Of a DNA stretch of 35,023 nt, positions 1 through 8,259 are shown one piece after another. The position numbers and the translations under genes were made by a program. This stretch comes from an uncultured bacterium (GTDB lineage Bacteria > Patescibacteriota > Patescibacteriia > 2-12-FULL-60-25), in the NCBI GenBank assembly GCA_937949995.1, contig CALFEO010000040.1, forward strand, positions 1-35,023. The letters are read 5' to 3'. The notes under the pieces are model-generated. The model had not been told where the DNA came from. It saw nothing but the letters and a program-made list of their open reading frames with translations, and ran no database searches. Every line of letters begins with the position of its first letter. Position 1 is the first letter of the stretch.

Positions 1-37
1 AATGGTACATAAATCATTAGTTTGCTAGTCTAGAGCC

Positions 38-100
38 TTATTATTTATTATTTATTATTTGTAATTTATTATTTGTGATTTTTTATTTGTAATTTAAACA
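38..100. repeat. AT-rich word repeat upstream of rpoD
   Basis: Short near-tandem words of the type TTATTATT and TTTGTAATT fill this stretch. A similar run lies at 12585-12616. It is one of several intergenic word vocabularies in the window. No gene or convincing promoter is visible in 1-150. Confidence 0.5.
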
Positions 101-165
101 AGTATTCCGTTCCCGCCGGCACCGCCTCGACGCGGCCAGCTTGCGGCTCTGGAGTATCAATTCGT

Positions 166-1467
166 ATGCCCAAAGCATCCAAATCCTCGCTCGGTAAAAA
201 ACCGTCTACCGCCAAAAAAAGCAAACCCTCGGGAGTTAAAAAGCCTTCCGGCAACACCAACAAGAATAAGCCTGTAAAAAAACAGGCTGTTAAAAGTGGC
301 AAAAAACAATCTCCTCAAAAGAAAAAAACGCAACCTCAGCCAATGGTGCAAAAAGTACCGTATGTAAAAGCTCCGCCTCCGTCCGAAGAAGTTTTAGCTC
401 ATCTCTTCAGCAAAGCTAAAACCAGAGGATTTTTAACCGAAACCGAAGTATTATACGCTTTTCCGGATATAGAAGATTATATTCCTGTTTACGAAGCTTT
501 TATCGACCGCATGGACGCGGCCGGTGTAGGTATAGTGGAAATGAAAGAGGGCATCTTGGGGCGCAAAAAAGAGCGTAATGAAATCATGACGCAAATGAAC
601 AGTGCCATAGCTCCCGACGCTCTTAAAGTCGATCCGTTTGATCTTACGGCCGATTACATCCAAATTTACCTGCGTGAAATAGGGAAAATCCCGCTTTTAA
701 CCGGCGAAGAAGAGGTCGCTCTTGCCAAGCGCAAAGAAAGAGGCGATAAAGAAGCCGAAAAGAAGCTCATCGAAGCCAATTTACGTCTCGTGGTCTCCAT
801 AGCCAAAAAATTCATGGGTAAATCGCTGTCTCTGCTTGATCTTATCCAAGAAGGAAATATCGGCCTGTTCCGCGCGGTTAAAAAATTCGAATACCGCAAA
901 GGCTACAAATTTTCCACCTATGCAACCTGGTGGATCCGCCAAGCCATAACTCGCGCTTTAGCCGATCAATCCCGCACCATCCGCATTCCGGTACATATGG
1001 TTGAAACCATCAACAAATTCCAACAAGTAGAGCGTCAACTCATTCAGGATTTGGGTCGCGAACCCCTGCCCGAAGAAATTGCCGCCGAAATGGGCGAAGA
1101 GGTCGATAAAGTCCGCCATATAATCAAAATCTCGCAAGATACCGTCTCACTCGAAACATCGGTTGGCGAGGATGACGAAGATTCCACGCTCGAAGATTTT
1201 ATCGAAGATGTCAAAAACATGACTCCGGATCGCTCCGCCGGCCGTCAACTCTTAAAAGATTACGTCAAACACATCATCCAAGATCTCTCACCGCGCGAAC
1301 AAAAAATTCTGGAAATGCGCTTTGGTTTAGTAGATGGAGTAGGGCACACCTTGGAAGAAGTCGGCAAAGAATTCGATGTTACCCGCGAACGCATCCGTCA
1401 AATCGAATCCAAAGCCCTGGAAAAGATCCAACAACACCCGGAAATAAGAAGATTGGCCGACTACTAA
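166..1467 (+). CDS. rpoD: RNA polymerase primary sigma factor (RpoD/SigA family)
   Basis: This 433-residue sigma-70 protein directs RNA polymerase to housekeeping promoters. Residues 1-60 form a Lys/Pro-rich, probably disordered tail. Region 1.1 spans about 70-130. Region 1.2 begins near DYIQIYLREIGKIPLLT, followed by region 2 (NLRLVVSIAKK, DLIQEGNIGL, then YKFSTYATWWIRQAI, the -10 recognition helix). Region 3 follows, then region 4 with MRFGLVDG and the helix-turn-helix EVGKEFDVTRERIRQIE. GGAG lies 11 nt before the ATG. The full set of group 1 regions including 1.1 argues for the vegetative factor rather than an alternative one. The basic tail is longer than in many RpoD proteins. A terminator follows directly, so it is probably monocistronic here. 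Confidence 0.95.
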   Translation: MPKASKSSLGKKPSTAKKSKPSGVKKPSGNTNKNKPVKKQAVKSGKKQSPQKKKTQPQPMVQKVPYVKAPPPSEEVLAHLFSKAKTRGFLTETEVLYAFPDIEDYIPVYEAFIDRMDAAGVGIVEMKEGILGRKKERNEIMTQMNSAIAPDALKVDPFDLTADYIQIYLREIGKIPLLTGEEEVALAKRKERGDKEAEKKLIEANLRLVVSIAKKFMGKSLSLLDLIQEGNIGLFRAVKKFEYRKGYKFSTYATWWIRQAITRALADQSRTIRIPVHMVETINKFQQVERQLIQDLGREPLPEEIAAEMGEEVDKVRHIIKISQDTVSLETSVGEDDEDSTLEDFIEDVKNMTPDRSAGRQLLKDYVKHIIQDLSPREQKILEMRFGLVDGVGHTLEEVGKEFDVTRERIRQIESKALEKIQQHPEIRRLADY

Positions 1468-1474
1468 ACAAAAC

Positions 1475-1502
1475 AAAAAAACTCCCGTTTGGGAGTTTTT
1501 TG
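1475..1502. terminator. bidirectional intrinsic terminator between rpoD and tRNA-Asn
   Basis: Stem ACTCCC, loop GTTT, stem GGGAGT, with an A-run before and a T-run after. The symmetric flanks allow it to end rpoD on the plus strand and the tRNA, whose 3' end is at 1504, on the minus strand. Confidence 0.85.
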
Positions 1503-1503
1503 G

Positions 1504-1578
1504 TGGCTCCGGGGGTGGGGCTCGAACCCACGACCAATTGATTAACAGTCAACTGCTCTACCACTGAGCTACCCCGGA
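1504..1578 (-). tRNA. tRNA-Asn (GUU)
   Basis: Read on the minus strand, a 7-bp acceptor stem TCCGGGG/CCCCGGA closes a canonical cloverleaf. The D arm is GCTC...GAGC, the anticodon loop CTGTTAA reads GUU, and the T arm is GTGGG-TTCGAGC-CCCAC. The discriminator is G. The CCA end is encoded in the DNA (1504-1506). The stem that follows is the shared terminator. Confidence 0.96.
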
Positions 1579-1663
1579 ATAGTGGCTATAATACATAATC
1601 GACTAAATTATTGCAAGTGTAAGCAAATCCACACAAAAACGACCGTATCCAAAGCTTTATCCA

Positions 1664-1692
1664 TTGATAATTAAAGTTAATTATGCTAATAA
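1664..1692 (+). promoter_or_regulatory. putative promoter of the DUF362 gene
   Basis: TTGATA (1664-1669), 17 bp, then TAATAA (1687-1692) preceded by TGC, an extended -10. The start codon at 1721 leaves a leader of about 20 nt carrying GAGG. This segment also lies in a TTG-started extension of the downstream frame, which I reject. Confidence 0.45.
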
Positions 1693-1720
1693 AAAGTGGT
1701 ACATTAACAACGAGGCGAAT

Positions 1721-2812
1721 ATGCATAAAACCTACGTCAAAGGCATCCCCAAGGGAATCAGCGAGAAAGATTTGGAGAAAGCGCATGAACAAATCATGTT
1801 GCTGACTTTGGACAATTTCAATTGGCTGAAAGCGGGGGAGACGGTACTCATTAAAGGCGCTGTTAACTCTAAAGATAAGTATCCGGCCGCAACCAATCCC
1901 ATCGCGGTAAGAGTGCTGGGCAAACTTATCAAAGATCACGGAGGCATAGCCAAATTCGGCGATCAATCCGGAGTCGAATACGTGGTACATACACCTAAAG
2001 GCGTTTTGCGCGGATCCAGCCACGAATGTTTCAAAGAAACAGGCTTGGATAAATGTGGAGTTGAATGCGTCGCTTTCGAGGATGATGCTTGGGATGACTT
2101 TACGCATTTCACGCATCCCCAAGCCGCCAATTGGCCAAACGGATTATACATCACTCCTTGGATCGCAAAAGCGGATCATATCATCTCACTCCCCAGAATC
2201 AGTACCCACGCCCAGGGAGGAGTTACGCTTGGAGCCAAGAACTGGGTCGGCATCTTACGGCAAGACAGCCGTATGTTGTTTCACGCCCAAGGTCCATTTA
2301 ACAGCTTCATCGATTATTACGCCCGTGGATCCAAACTTAACGAGCGTAAAATCCCCGGTCTGGATTTCTTTGAAATGATTGCCGAAATTCAACTGGCGGT
2401 AAGCGGAAAACTTCGAGGCACAATCTTTACCGCCACCGAACTGCAGACTGCTCTTGGTCCAAACAAATATTTGTTTAACGAGTATGGTCTCAAACTCTTC
2501 AAAGCCCCTCAAATAAAACCCGAGCTTGGCCTCATTATCGGCTCAACCGATCCTGTCGCCGCGGATGCCGTCGCCTTGGCATTTTTGTTCGATGGCTACG
2601 GGCAAACTCCGTGGCTGAAAAAATCCCTCCAGCAATTACTGACTGCTCTAAATGGTAGTATCCACAAACTCGGCACTTATTCGGTCTGGAGCAATCCATT
2701 TATCGCTCACGGCCTCAACTTGGGGCTGGGAAACAAATTCGATCATATCAACACACTGATCCTAGATGATTGCGGTGATCTAGGCAAAAGAATCGTGGAC
2801 ATGACAAAATAA
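1721..2812 (+). CDS. DUF362 domain-containing protein
   Basis: This 363-residue protein matches the DUF362 family, often linked to iron-sulfur proteins but without an agreed reaction. Family-like stretches are THAQGGVTLGAKNWVGIL around residues 180-195 and GSTDPVAADAVALAFLF near 275-290. No CxxCxxC ferredoxin motif, signal peptide or membrane helix is visible, so this is the soluble ferredoxin-less form. I chose the ATG at 1721 because GAGG lies 5 nt upstream; the frame could be extended to a TTG at 1664 that overlaps a good promoter. It is likely a single-gene unit between a promoter and an intrinsic terminator. Confidence 0.8.
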   Translation: MHKTYVKGIPKGISEKDLEKAHEQIMLLTLDNFNWLKAGETVLIKGAVNSKDKYPAATNPIAVRVLGKLIKDHGGIAKFGDQSGVEYVVHTPKGVLRGSSHECFKETGLDKCGVECVAFEDDAWDDFTHFTHPQAANWPNGLYITPWIAKADHIISLPRISTHAQGGVTLGAKNWVGILRQDSRMLFHAQGPFNSFIDYYARGSKLNERKIPGLDFFEMIAEIQLAVSGKLRGTIFTATELQTALGPNKYLFNEYGLKLFKAPQIKPELGLIIGSTDPVAADAVALAFLFDGYGQTPWLKKSLQQLLTALNGSIHKLGTYSVWSNPFIAHGLNLGLGNKFDHINTLILDDCGDLGKRIVDMTK

Positions 2813-2832
2813 CTCTCATCCGAGAGTTTTTT
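2811..2832 (+). terminator. intrinsic terminator after DUF362 gene
   Basis: Stem AACTCTC, loop ATCC, stem GAGAGTT, followed by T6. It begins inside the stop codon. Confidence 0.85.
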
Positions 2833-2904
2833 AGTAAAAAATTAATTGCACAACTTCATCAACAATCATATTTCATTCTGCAGATCAAAATATCTGTCAA
2901 TTCA

Positions 2905-2913
2905 TGTTATACT
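2905..2913 (+). promoter_or_regulatory. extended -10 promoter of the Nramp-related gene
   Basis: TGT-TATACT ends 7 nt before the ATG at 2921 and no good -35 is visible. Transcription would be expected to start at or next to the start codon, as at several other genes here. Confidence 0.55.
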
Positions 2914-2920
2914 ATATACC

Positions 2921-4318
2921 ATGAAACAAACCTGCAAAGAATTTCCCAAGCCCATCTCCATAAAAAAACTGATCGGCCCCAGTTTTATCATCCTGGCTCT
3001 TGGCCTTGGCTCGGGCGAAGTTATTCTTTGGCCCTATCTCGCGGCCAATTACGGCCTCGGTATCGCTTGGGGCGCAATTCTCGGCATCACCTTTCAATAT
3101 TTCATGAACATGGAGATAGAACGCTATGCTTTGATTAAAGGCGAAAGCGTTTTTGTGGGTTTAAACCGCATTTTCAAATGGTCGGCATACTGGTTCATTT
3201 TATCAACCTTTATCGGCTTCGGATTACCGGGCATCGTCGCCGCATCAGCCAAAGTCGGCGCCGGTTTATTGGGATTTGCCGATTTTCGCTGGCTCGCGAT
3301 CATCTTCCTGCTCATGATCGGCGTAATCCTCAGCGCCGGTAAAACCGTCTACGGCCTTATGGAAAAAATCACTCGCACAGTCATCTTGATCGGAGTTCCT
3401 TTTGTCTTCTTACTGGCCATCTACATCAGCACCAAAGCCGATTGGCTGGCTTTGGCATCCGGCATTATCGGCAGGGGAGATGGTTACTGGTTTTTCCCCG
3501 AAGGCTTGGTCTTAGCCACTTTTTTGGGAGCATTCGCTTATTCGGGCGCCGGGGGTAATCTCAATCTCACTCAATCAATCTACATTAAAGAAAAAGGCTA
3601 TGGCATGGGCAAATACTCGCAAAAAATCGCCGGTCTGTTTGTTGCCGGCAGTAAAGAAAAAATCAAATTAAGCGGAGAAGAATTTAAACTTACCAAAGAA
3701 AACATCGCCCGCTACAAAGAATGGTGGAAGCGCATCAGCTTGGAGCATTTATTCGTATTTTGGTTTATCGGCGCGCTCTCCATGAGTCTGCTCATGATTT
3801 TAGCTTTTGCCACAACCCACGGAGTGCCGGGCAACGCCGAAGGCATCAACTTCGTCATCAACGAAGGCATCATGATCGGCAAATCCACCTTCCCGCTCAT
3901 GGGAACTCTTTTCCTCTTTGTCGTAACCATCATGCTCTTCCAAACTCAACTGGGCGTCATGGATTCCACCTCCCGCATCATGGCCGAAAACTACGCCGAA
4001 AAAAAACTCGGTAAAAATGAAGATTCCAAAATCAATCTCTCCAAAATTTATTACACTTTTCTTTGGGCGCAAATCGCTTTTGGCATCACTCTCTTTTTAT
4101 TCAACATCCACGAACCAAAAACTCTCTTAATTTTAGGTGCCGTAATAAACGCTTTTGCCATGTTCGTACATTTGGCACTCGTGGCTATTTTAAACTACAA
4201 AACTCTCCCCAAAATCTTCCACCCCTCTTGGCCGCGCAAACTTATCCTCCTCATCATCTTCCTTTTCTTCGGCTGCTTCAGTTTCCTGGTCTTAGGTGAT
4301 AAGCTTGGGATTATCTGA
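2921..4318 (+). CDS. Nramp-related metal transporter (divergent)
   Basis: A 465-residue integral membrane protein with about 11 hydrophobic segments. The first reads GPSFIILALGLGSGEVILW and aligns with TM1 of Nramp (SLC11) carriers. Classical Nramp has DPGN there, with the Asp and Asn as metal ligands; this protein has GSGE, so the standard Mn/Fe site is altered. That resembles the Nramp-related Mg-type branch, but substrate is inference. A charged loop around residues 235-270 separates the halves. The start is the ATG at 2921, 7 nt after an extended -10; an upstream TTG frame extension has no support. The gene ends in TGA and runs into a hairpin repeat, with no ordinary terminator. Confidence 0.75.
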   Translation: MKQTCKEFPKPISIKKLIGPSFIILALGLGSGEVILWPYLAANYGLGIAWGAILGITFQYFMNMEIERYALIKGESVFVGLNRIFKWSAYWFILSTFIGFGLPGIVAASAKVGAGLLGFADFRWLAIIFLLMIGVILSAGKTVYGLMEKITRTVILIGVPFVFLLAIYISTKADWLALASGIIGRGDGYWFFPEGLVLATFLGAFAYSGAGGNLNLTQSIYIKEKGYGMGKYSQKIAGLFVAGSKEKIKLSGEEFKLTKENIARYKEWWKRISLEHLFVFWFIGALSMSLLMILAFATTHGVPGNAEGINFVINEGIMIGKSTFPLMGTLFLFVVTIMLFQTQLGVMDSTSRIMAENYAEKKLGKNEDSKINLSKIYYTFLWAQIAFGITLFLFNIHEPKTLLILGAVINAFAMFVHLALVAILNYKTLPKIFHPSWPRKLILLIIFLFFGCFSFLVLGDKLGII

Positions 4319-4321
4319 ATC

Positions 4322-4548
4322 GTCTGAACCTTGACCGTGCCCCTCGTAGCCAACGGCGAAGTGGGGTTAACTTGATTCTCGCTCATATTAACTTGATTAT
4401 CCCGAACCGGTGGAAAGTTCATCAAGTCTAAAGTTCTTCAAGAGCTACTTAAGCCTCTCTTGATGAACTTTAGACTTTTAACTTGATGAACTTTTGCAGT
4501 AATCAAGTTAATTAGGTTCGTAATCGGTTTTTATATCAAGGTTCAGAC
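4322..4548. repeat. class A hairpin repeat with 13-bp terminal inverted repeats
   Basis: The ends GTCTGAACCTTGA (4322-4334) and its exact complement (4536-4548) bound 227 bp of nested inverted words. These are AACTTGATT/AATCAAGTT, then AAAGTTCATCAAG and TCTAAAGTTC with their complements around a CTTAAG-rich centre. A C/G hairpin module (CCCCTCGTAGCC...GGCGAAGTGGGG, 4340-4363) sits near the left end. It lies between stop and start codons with only a few bases left on either side, and there is no separate terminator. Confidence 0.8.
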
Positions 4549-4560
4549 AATATAATTTAT

Positions 4561-5229
4561 ATGCTCTCAATCAATCAAGAAAAACTCATTCTCTCTCTGC
4601 AGACTAAAAAAGGCCGTGAAAAATCCGGTCTTTGTTTGGTGGAGGGGGAAAAGGTGGTAAAAACCGCGGGTGATGCCGTAAATTACACTTTTACTAAAAA
4701 CGATACCAAAGAATTCGATAGATTGGTCACAACCGAAACCCCTCAAAATATCGCAGCCGTTGCCTCCATCCCAACTTGGACTTTAGATGACATCAAATCA
4801 CAAAAAGTCATCGTTGTTTTGGATGGGGTGCAGGATCCCGGAAATGTCGGCTCCATCTTACGACTCTGTTTGGGCTTTAATGCCGGACTCATCCTCATCG
4901 ACTCCGCTGACGTCACCAACCCAAAAGTCATTCGCTCATCCGTTGGAGCCATATTTCAAGTTCCTTGGATACACATATCGTCTCAAATCTCATCCAAACT
5001 CTTAAAAAATCTCAACCTCCCAATCTACCGTCTCGAAAAAAAGAAAAATGCCATTGACTTAAAAAAAGCCAAGCTGAAAACTCCGCTCATCCTCATAGCC
5101 GGCTCCGAAGGCCAAGGCATCAAATCACACATCAAGGGAGATTCCATCTTCATCAATCACAACTCTAAATTGGAATCCTTAAACGTAAGCCATTCTTTAG
5201 CTATAGCTTTAAATCATCTCTATAAATGA
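4561..5229 (+). CDS. SpoU/TrmH family RNA 2'-O-methyltransferase
   Basis: A 222-residue SPOUT-class methylase that uses S-adenosylmethionine to methylate ribose 2'-OH in rRNA or tRNA. Residues 1-76 form a small N-terminal substrate-binding-type domain (GLCLVEGEKVV). The knot domain carries motif 1 LDGVQDPGNVGSILRLC (88-103, with the conserved Asn and Arg), motif 2 IAGSEGQGI (179-187) and motif 3 SLNVSHSLAIALNHLY (206-221). The exact target nucleoside cannot be read from the sequence. The length is typical for a short TrmH/RlmB-like member. The start codon lies directly after a repeat whose edge contains TATAAT (4551-4556), only 4 nt from the ATG. Confidence 0.9.
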   Translation: MLSINQEKLILSLQTKKGREKSGLCLVEGEKVVKTAGDAVNYTFTKNDTKEFDRLVTTETPQNIAAVASIPTWTLDDIKSQKVIVVLDGVQDPGNVGSILRLCLGFNAGLILIDSADVTNPKVIRSSVGAIFQVPWIHISSQISSKLLKNLNLPIYRLEKKKNAIDLKKAKLKTPLILIAGSEGQGIKSHIKGDSIFINHNSKLESLNVSHSLAIALNHLYK

Positions 5230-5231
5230 TA

Positions 5232-5593
5232 TTGTCTGAACCTTGATTATCAACCCGATTACCAACCTAATTAACTTGACACTGTCGTTCGCCACGCTCG
5301 GTCGCGACCGACGTGGTTCGCGAACGACGTGTCTTGATTACACAGACTGGTGGAAAGTTCATAAAGTCTAAAGTTCATCTCACCAAGTAACAAGTTCATA
5401 AAGTCTAAAGTTCATCAAGAGTTACTTAAGCCTCTCTTTATGAACTTTAGACTTTCAACTTGATGAACTCCTGACGAACTTGCCACTTTAAACTTGATGA
5501 ACACATGCAGTATTCAAGTTAATTTGAGCGAGAATCTGAGCGGAAATCCCCCTTCGCCTTTGGCTACGAGGGACACGGTCAAGGTTCAGACAA
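5232..5593. repeat. class A hairpin repeat, long copy, with terminal inverted repeats
   Basis: TTGTCTGAACCTTGA (5232-5246) and its perfect complement (5579-5593) bound 362 bp; one more A/T pair extends the match to 16 bp. Inside are a strong hairpin at 5284-5328 (GTCGTTCG/CGAACGAC, CCACG/CGTGG, TCGGTC/GACCGA), nested TTCATCAAG/TCTAAAG words, and near the right end an inverted copy of the C/G module seen in the 4322 element. The right edge TATAATTTAT abuts the next start codon. Confidence 0.8.
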
Positions 5594-5601
5594 TATAATT
5601 T

Positions 5602-6336
5602 ATGCCCGAAAGCCCTCTCCCATCATTCGAAAAAACCCCGGACAAGCTCTTGCCTGATGATTTTAAATTACCCGATTTATCAAAATTAAGTCCGGAAGAA
5701 TTCAGCCGAGAAGCATCATTCAATTTTCCTTTTAACTACAATGGTAAAAAAATATTTTGCCAAATACGAATTACACGTAATGCTGATTTGGACAATCAAC
5801 AAAGCAATCCTCCCGCAAAATACGTTTCACCGCTCACCATCCGTGTCGGCGGTTTCGTGGAAGATCCCAATGACAATCCCTTTGATCAAATCTTTGGATT
5901 CACTGTGTATTACACGGTAGGGGACTTCCCGCACAAAGAGCAATACAAAGATCTTGGCAATAAACCTTTTTGGAACATCACTTATCGCATGGTCGAAAAA
6001 CCTTTTCGCAGACAAGGTTATGGCGAGCTGGCTCTTCGATTATCCGAAGAAGTCATCAAAAAATTAAACTCTGAGACTCAATTTAAGGCTGATGAAATCC
6101 ACATCCAAACCTCTTTGGGAGCCTTGGCCAGGCTTATTGTTGATAAAGAATGGCTTAGCAGGCATAATCTATCCGACCTGACATCGATCAATAAACACGA
6201 TTTTCACTTCATCCCTCACCCCGCCGACGAAACAGTAGCCATCAATCTCCTGCACCGCCAAGAATCCGATCTCACGGAAATCACCAACAAAACTCTACCT
6301 GATGTTAAATTCATCCTAAGGAGTTCATCAAGTTAA
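5602..6336 (+). CDS. GNAT-like acetyltransferase, divergent
   Basis: A 244-residue soluble protein. The segment around residues 126-150, TYRMVEKPFRRQGYGELALRL, has the beta4-alpha3 logic of GNAT acetyltransferases, with RRQGYG as the acetyl-CoA pyrophosphate loop (R/QxxGxG/A). The N-terminal 75 residues are Pro-rich and then beta-rich. No close family is recognised and the substrate is unknown. The last codons (SSSS plus stop) are written by repeat words (AGTTCATCAAGT), so the neighbouring repeat supplies the C-terminus and stop. The start at 5602 lies just after the preceding repeat; no Shine-Dalgarno sequence is seen. Confidence 0.5.
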   Translation: MPESPLPSFEKTPDKLLPDDFKLPDLSKLSPEEFSREASFNFPFNYNGKKIFCQIRITRNADLDNQQSNPPAKYVSPLTIRVGGFVEDPNDNPFDQIFGFTVYYTVGDFPHKEQYKDLGNKPFWNITYRMVEKPFRRQGYGELALRLSEEVIKKLNSETQFKADEIHIQTSLGALARLIVDKEWLSRHNLSDLTSINKHDFHFIPHPADETVAINLLHRQESDLTEITNKTLPDVKFILRSSSS

Positions 6337-6450
6337 AAGTATAAAGTTCGTCAGGAGTTCATCAAGAGTTCATCAAGTTGAAAGTAAAAAGTTCATCAAG
6401 AGCAACCGAGTAACTCTTGAGGAACTTTAGACTTGATGAACTTTACTCTT
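6318..6450. repeat. class A word repeat
   Basis: TTCATCAAG, AGTTAAAAGT and AAAGTTCATCAAG words in both orientations form an imperfect hairpin around GAGCAACCGAGTAACTCTTG. It overlaps the 3' end of the GNAT-like gene. The outer GTCTGAACC ends are absent. Confidence 0.7.
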
Positions 6451-6457
6451 AGTTTAT

Positions 6458-7378
6458 ATGTTGCCAATCAACATTGTCATGGGCCAGCTCGGCTCCGGAA
6501 AAACAACAGTCATAATGTCGCTGGTCAAACAAATTGCCGGCGATGATTATAAAGTTGTCTGGTTAAAAAACGAGTATGGCGATGTAAATGTGGACGGAGT
6601 TTTGGCTAAAGAGCAGGGGATTAAGACCCAAGAAATCATGAATGGCTGTGTTTGTTGCACGGCCATAGGCAAACTTGAAGACGCTATTAAACAAGTTTTG
6701 GAGATGAATCCGGACCGCATCATCCTTGAAACCGCGGGAACAGCCCACCCCGCGCCCATCGCATTGGAGCTAAAGCGCTTTTCCGAACTCACGATCGACA
6801 GCTTTATCGAGATAATCGACGCTCTCAACTTTCAAAATTTCGAAAATCACGGCTTTATCCGCCAATCACATTCAAAATATATCGACTTTATCATTTTAAA
6901 TAAAATCGATTTAATCGACGAAAAACGTCTTGATCTGGTTTTGGACGAAGTCTACACCGTCTATCCCGACACACCGCTCATCAAAACCGGCGACGGATCC
7001 GTAACAGCGGATCTTGTTTTAAGTCTGGATCACAACAAAGTAATGCGATACGATTTGGATAAAATCACTAAAGACATAGACGACCACGCTGAGCATCATT
7101 CGCATGTTCACGCATTTAGTTGTAAAATGAATGGCATCTTCAATCCCGAAGACATCCAAAAAATCTGCGGATCCATATCCAAACAAGATATCTACCGTAT
7201 CAAAGGGATTATTTCCACCAAAACCGGCTCCAAAGTCTTAAACGGCGTCATGAACCGCTTTACCTGGGCTGATCTTCAAGTAAACCATCCTCAAACTGAA
7301 ATTTTATTTATCGGTCCCGGAGCCGATACCAAACTTCAATCCAAAATTTGTGAAAAATTAACCCAAGTCCAATTATGA
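6458..7378 (+). CDS. CobW/COG0523-type GTPase, putative metallochaperone
   Basis: A 306-residue member of the G3E GTPase family, whose members hydrolyse GTP to deliver metals such as zinc or cobalt to client enzymes. The Walker A loop is GQLGSGKT (9-16). The diagnostic metal-binding motif GCVCC is at 63-67. NKID (148-151) gives guanine specificity. A histidine-rich linker (H210, H213, H214, H216, H218) precedes the C-terminal CobW_C-like domain. Client and metal are not evident. It overlaps the following gene by 4 bp (ATGA), which implies translational coupling. A class A repeat lies directly upstream. Confidence 0.88.
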   Translation: MLPINIVMGQLGSGKTTVIMSLVKQIAGDDYKVVWLKNEYGDVNVDGVLAKEQGIKTQEIMNGCVCCTAIGKLEDAIKQVLEMNPDRIILETAGTAHPAPIALELKRFSELTIDSFIEIIDALNFQNFENHGFIRQSHSKYIDFIILNKIDLIDEKRLDLVLDEVYTVYPDTPLIKTGDGSVTADLVLSLDHNKVMRYDLDKITKDIDDHAEHHSHVHAFSCKMNGIFNPEDIQKICGSISKQDIYRIKGIISTKTGSKVLNGVMNRFTWADLQVNHPQTEILFIGPGADTKLQSKICEKLTQVQL

Positions 7379-8259
7379 ACCACCAACCCCTTCTCATCCT
7401 TCCTTTCGATCATCGCAGTTCCTTTTCCAAAAACCTTTTTGGCTGGGAGGGCAAATTAAATGCCAAACAAAACAAGCAAATCAGCTTGTACAAAACCATA
7501 GTCTATAAAGGTTTTTTGGAAGCCGCCAAATCAGCTGTCAATAAAAAACATTTCGGCATTCTGGTAGACCAGGATTTTGGTACTCCGATTTTACGCGACG
7601 CCAAAAAGAGGGGATTTACGGTAACCATGCCGGTTGAAAAAAGCGGGCAAGAAGCCTTTACATTCAACTATGGCAATTCTTTTGGAGCTTGGATCGAAAA
7701 AATCAAACCTGATTACGTCAAAATCCTCGTCCGTTATCATCCGGATAACAAAGAAATAAATAAAACCCAGCTCACACGTCTTGCCAAACTCAACACTTAT
7801 TGCAAAAAACACGGCCACAAAATGATGTTCGAGCTCTTGGTTCCCGCATCCGAAAAAGATCTCAAAAAGATGAAAACCGCATCCGCCTACGACACCAAAT
7901 TGCGCCCCATCCATACCGTCAAAGCCATAAAAGAAATCACAAAAGTCATCCAACCCGAACTATGGAAAATGGAAGGTTTCAGTAAATCTGATTGGAAAAA
8001 AGTGCTAAAAGTCATCAATAAAGATGCGGATGTCATCATCTTGGGACGCGGACAAAATGATAAAAAAGTGGAAAAATGGCTTAAAGACGCAGCCTCATTC
8101 GAACAAATCGTGGGTTTTGCGGTTGGTCGAACCATTTTCTTCGAACCTCTCGAGCAATTGAAAGATAAAAAAATAACCCAACAACAGGCTATTCAAGCAA
8201 TCGGCAAAAACTACACCAAATACATCAACCTTTGGCACAAAGCCAAAAAATCAGTGTGA
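7375..8259 (+). CDS. DUF2090 / aldolase-like TIM-barrel protein
   Basis: A 294-residue protein resembling the DUF2090 domain that forms the C-terminal half of some IolC proteins and also occurs alone. It opens with PLLILPFDHRSSF, the family start, and ends with VGFAVGRTIFFEPLE. Conserved Lys and Asp residues in GILVDQDFGTPIL and LWKMEGF are consistent with a class I aldolase-like barrel, but no reaction is established here. It is translationally coupled to the CobW-type GTPase. Its end overlaps the convergent minus-strand gene by 9 bp, so the two transcripts share a termination zone. Confidence 0.75.
   Translation: MNHQPLLILPFDHRSSFSKNLFGWEGKLNAKQNKQISLYKTIVYKGFLEAAKSAVNKKHFGILVDQDFGTPILRDAKKRGFTVTMPVEKSGQEAFTFNYGNSFGAWIEKIKPDYVKILVRYHPDNKEINKTQLTRLAKLNTYCKKHGHKMMFELLVPASEKDLKKMKTASAYDTKLRPIHTVKAIKEITKVIQPELWKMEGFSKSDWKKVLKVINKDADVIILGRGQNDKKVEKWLKDAASFEQIVGFAVGRTIFFEPLEQLKDKKITQQQAIQAIGKNYTKYINLWHKAKKSV

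Noticed and set aside
4316..4318. UGA reassigned to glycine, as in Gracilibacteria
   Set aside because: TGA ends several genes at the expected length (transporter, CobW-type, DUF2090, PD-(D/E)XK genes), so the standard bacterial code applies.
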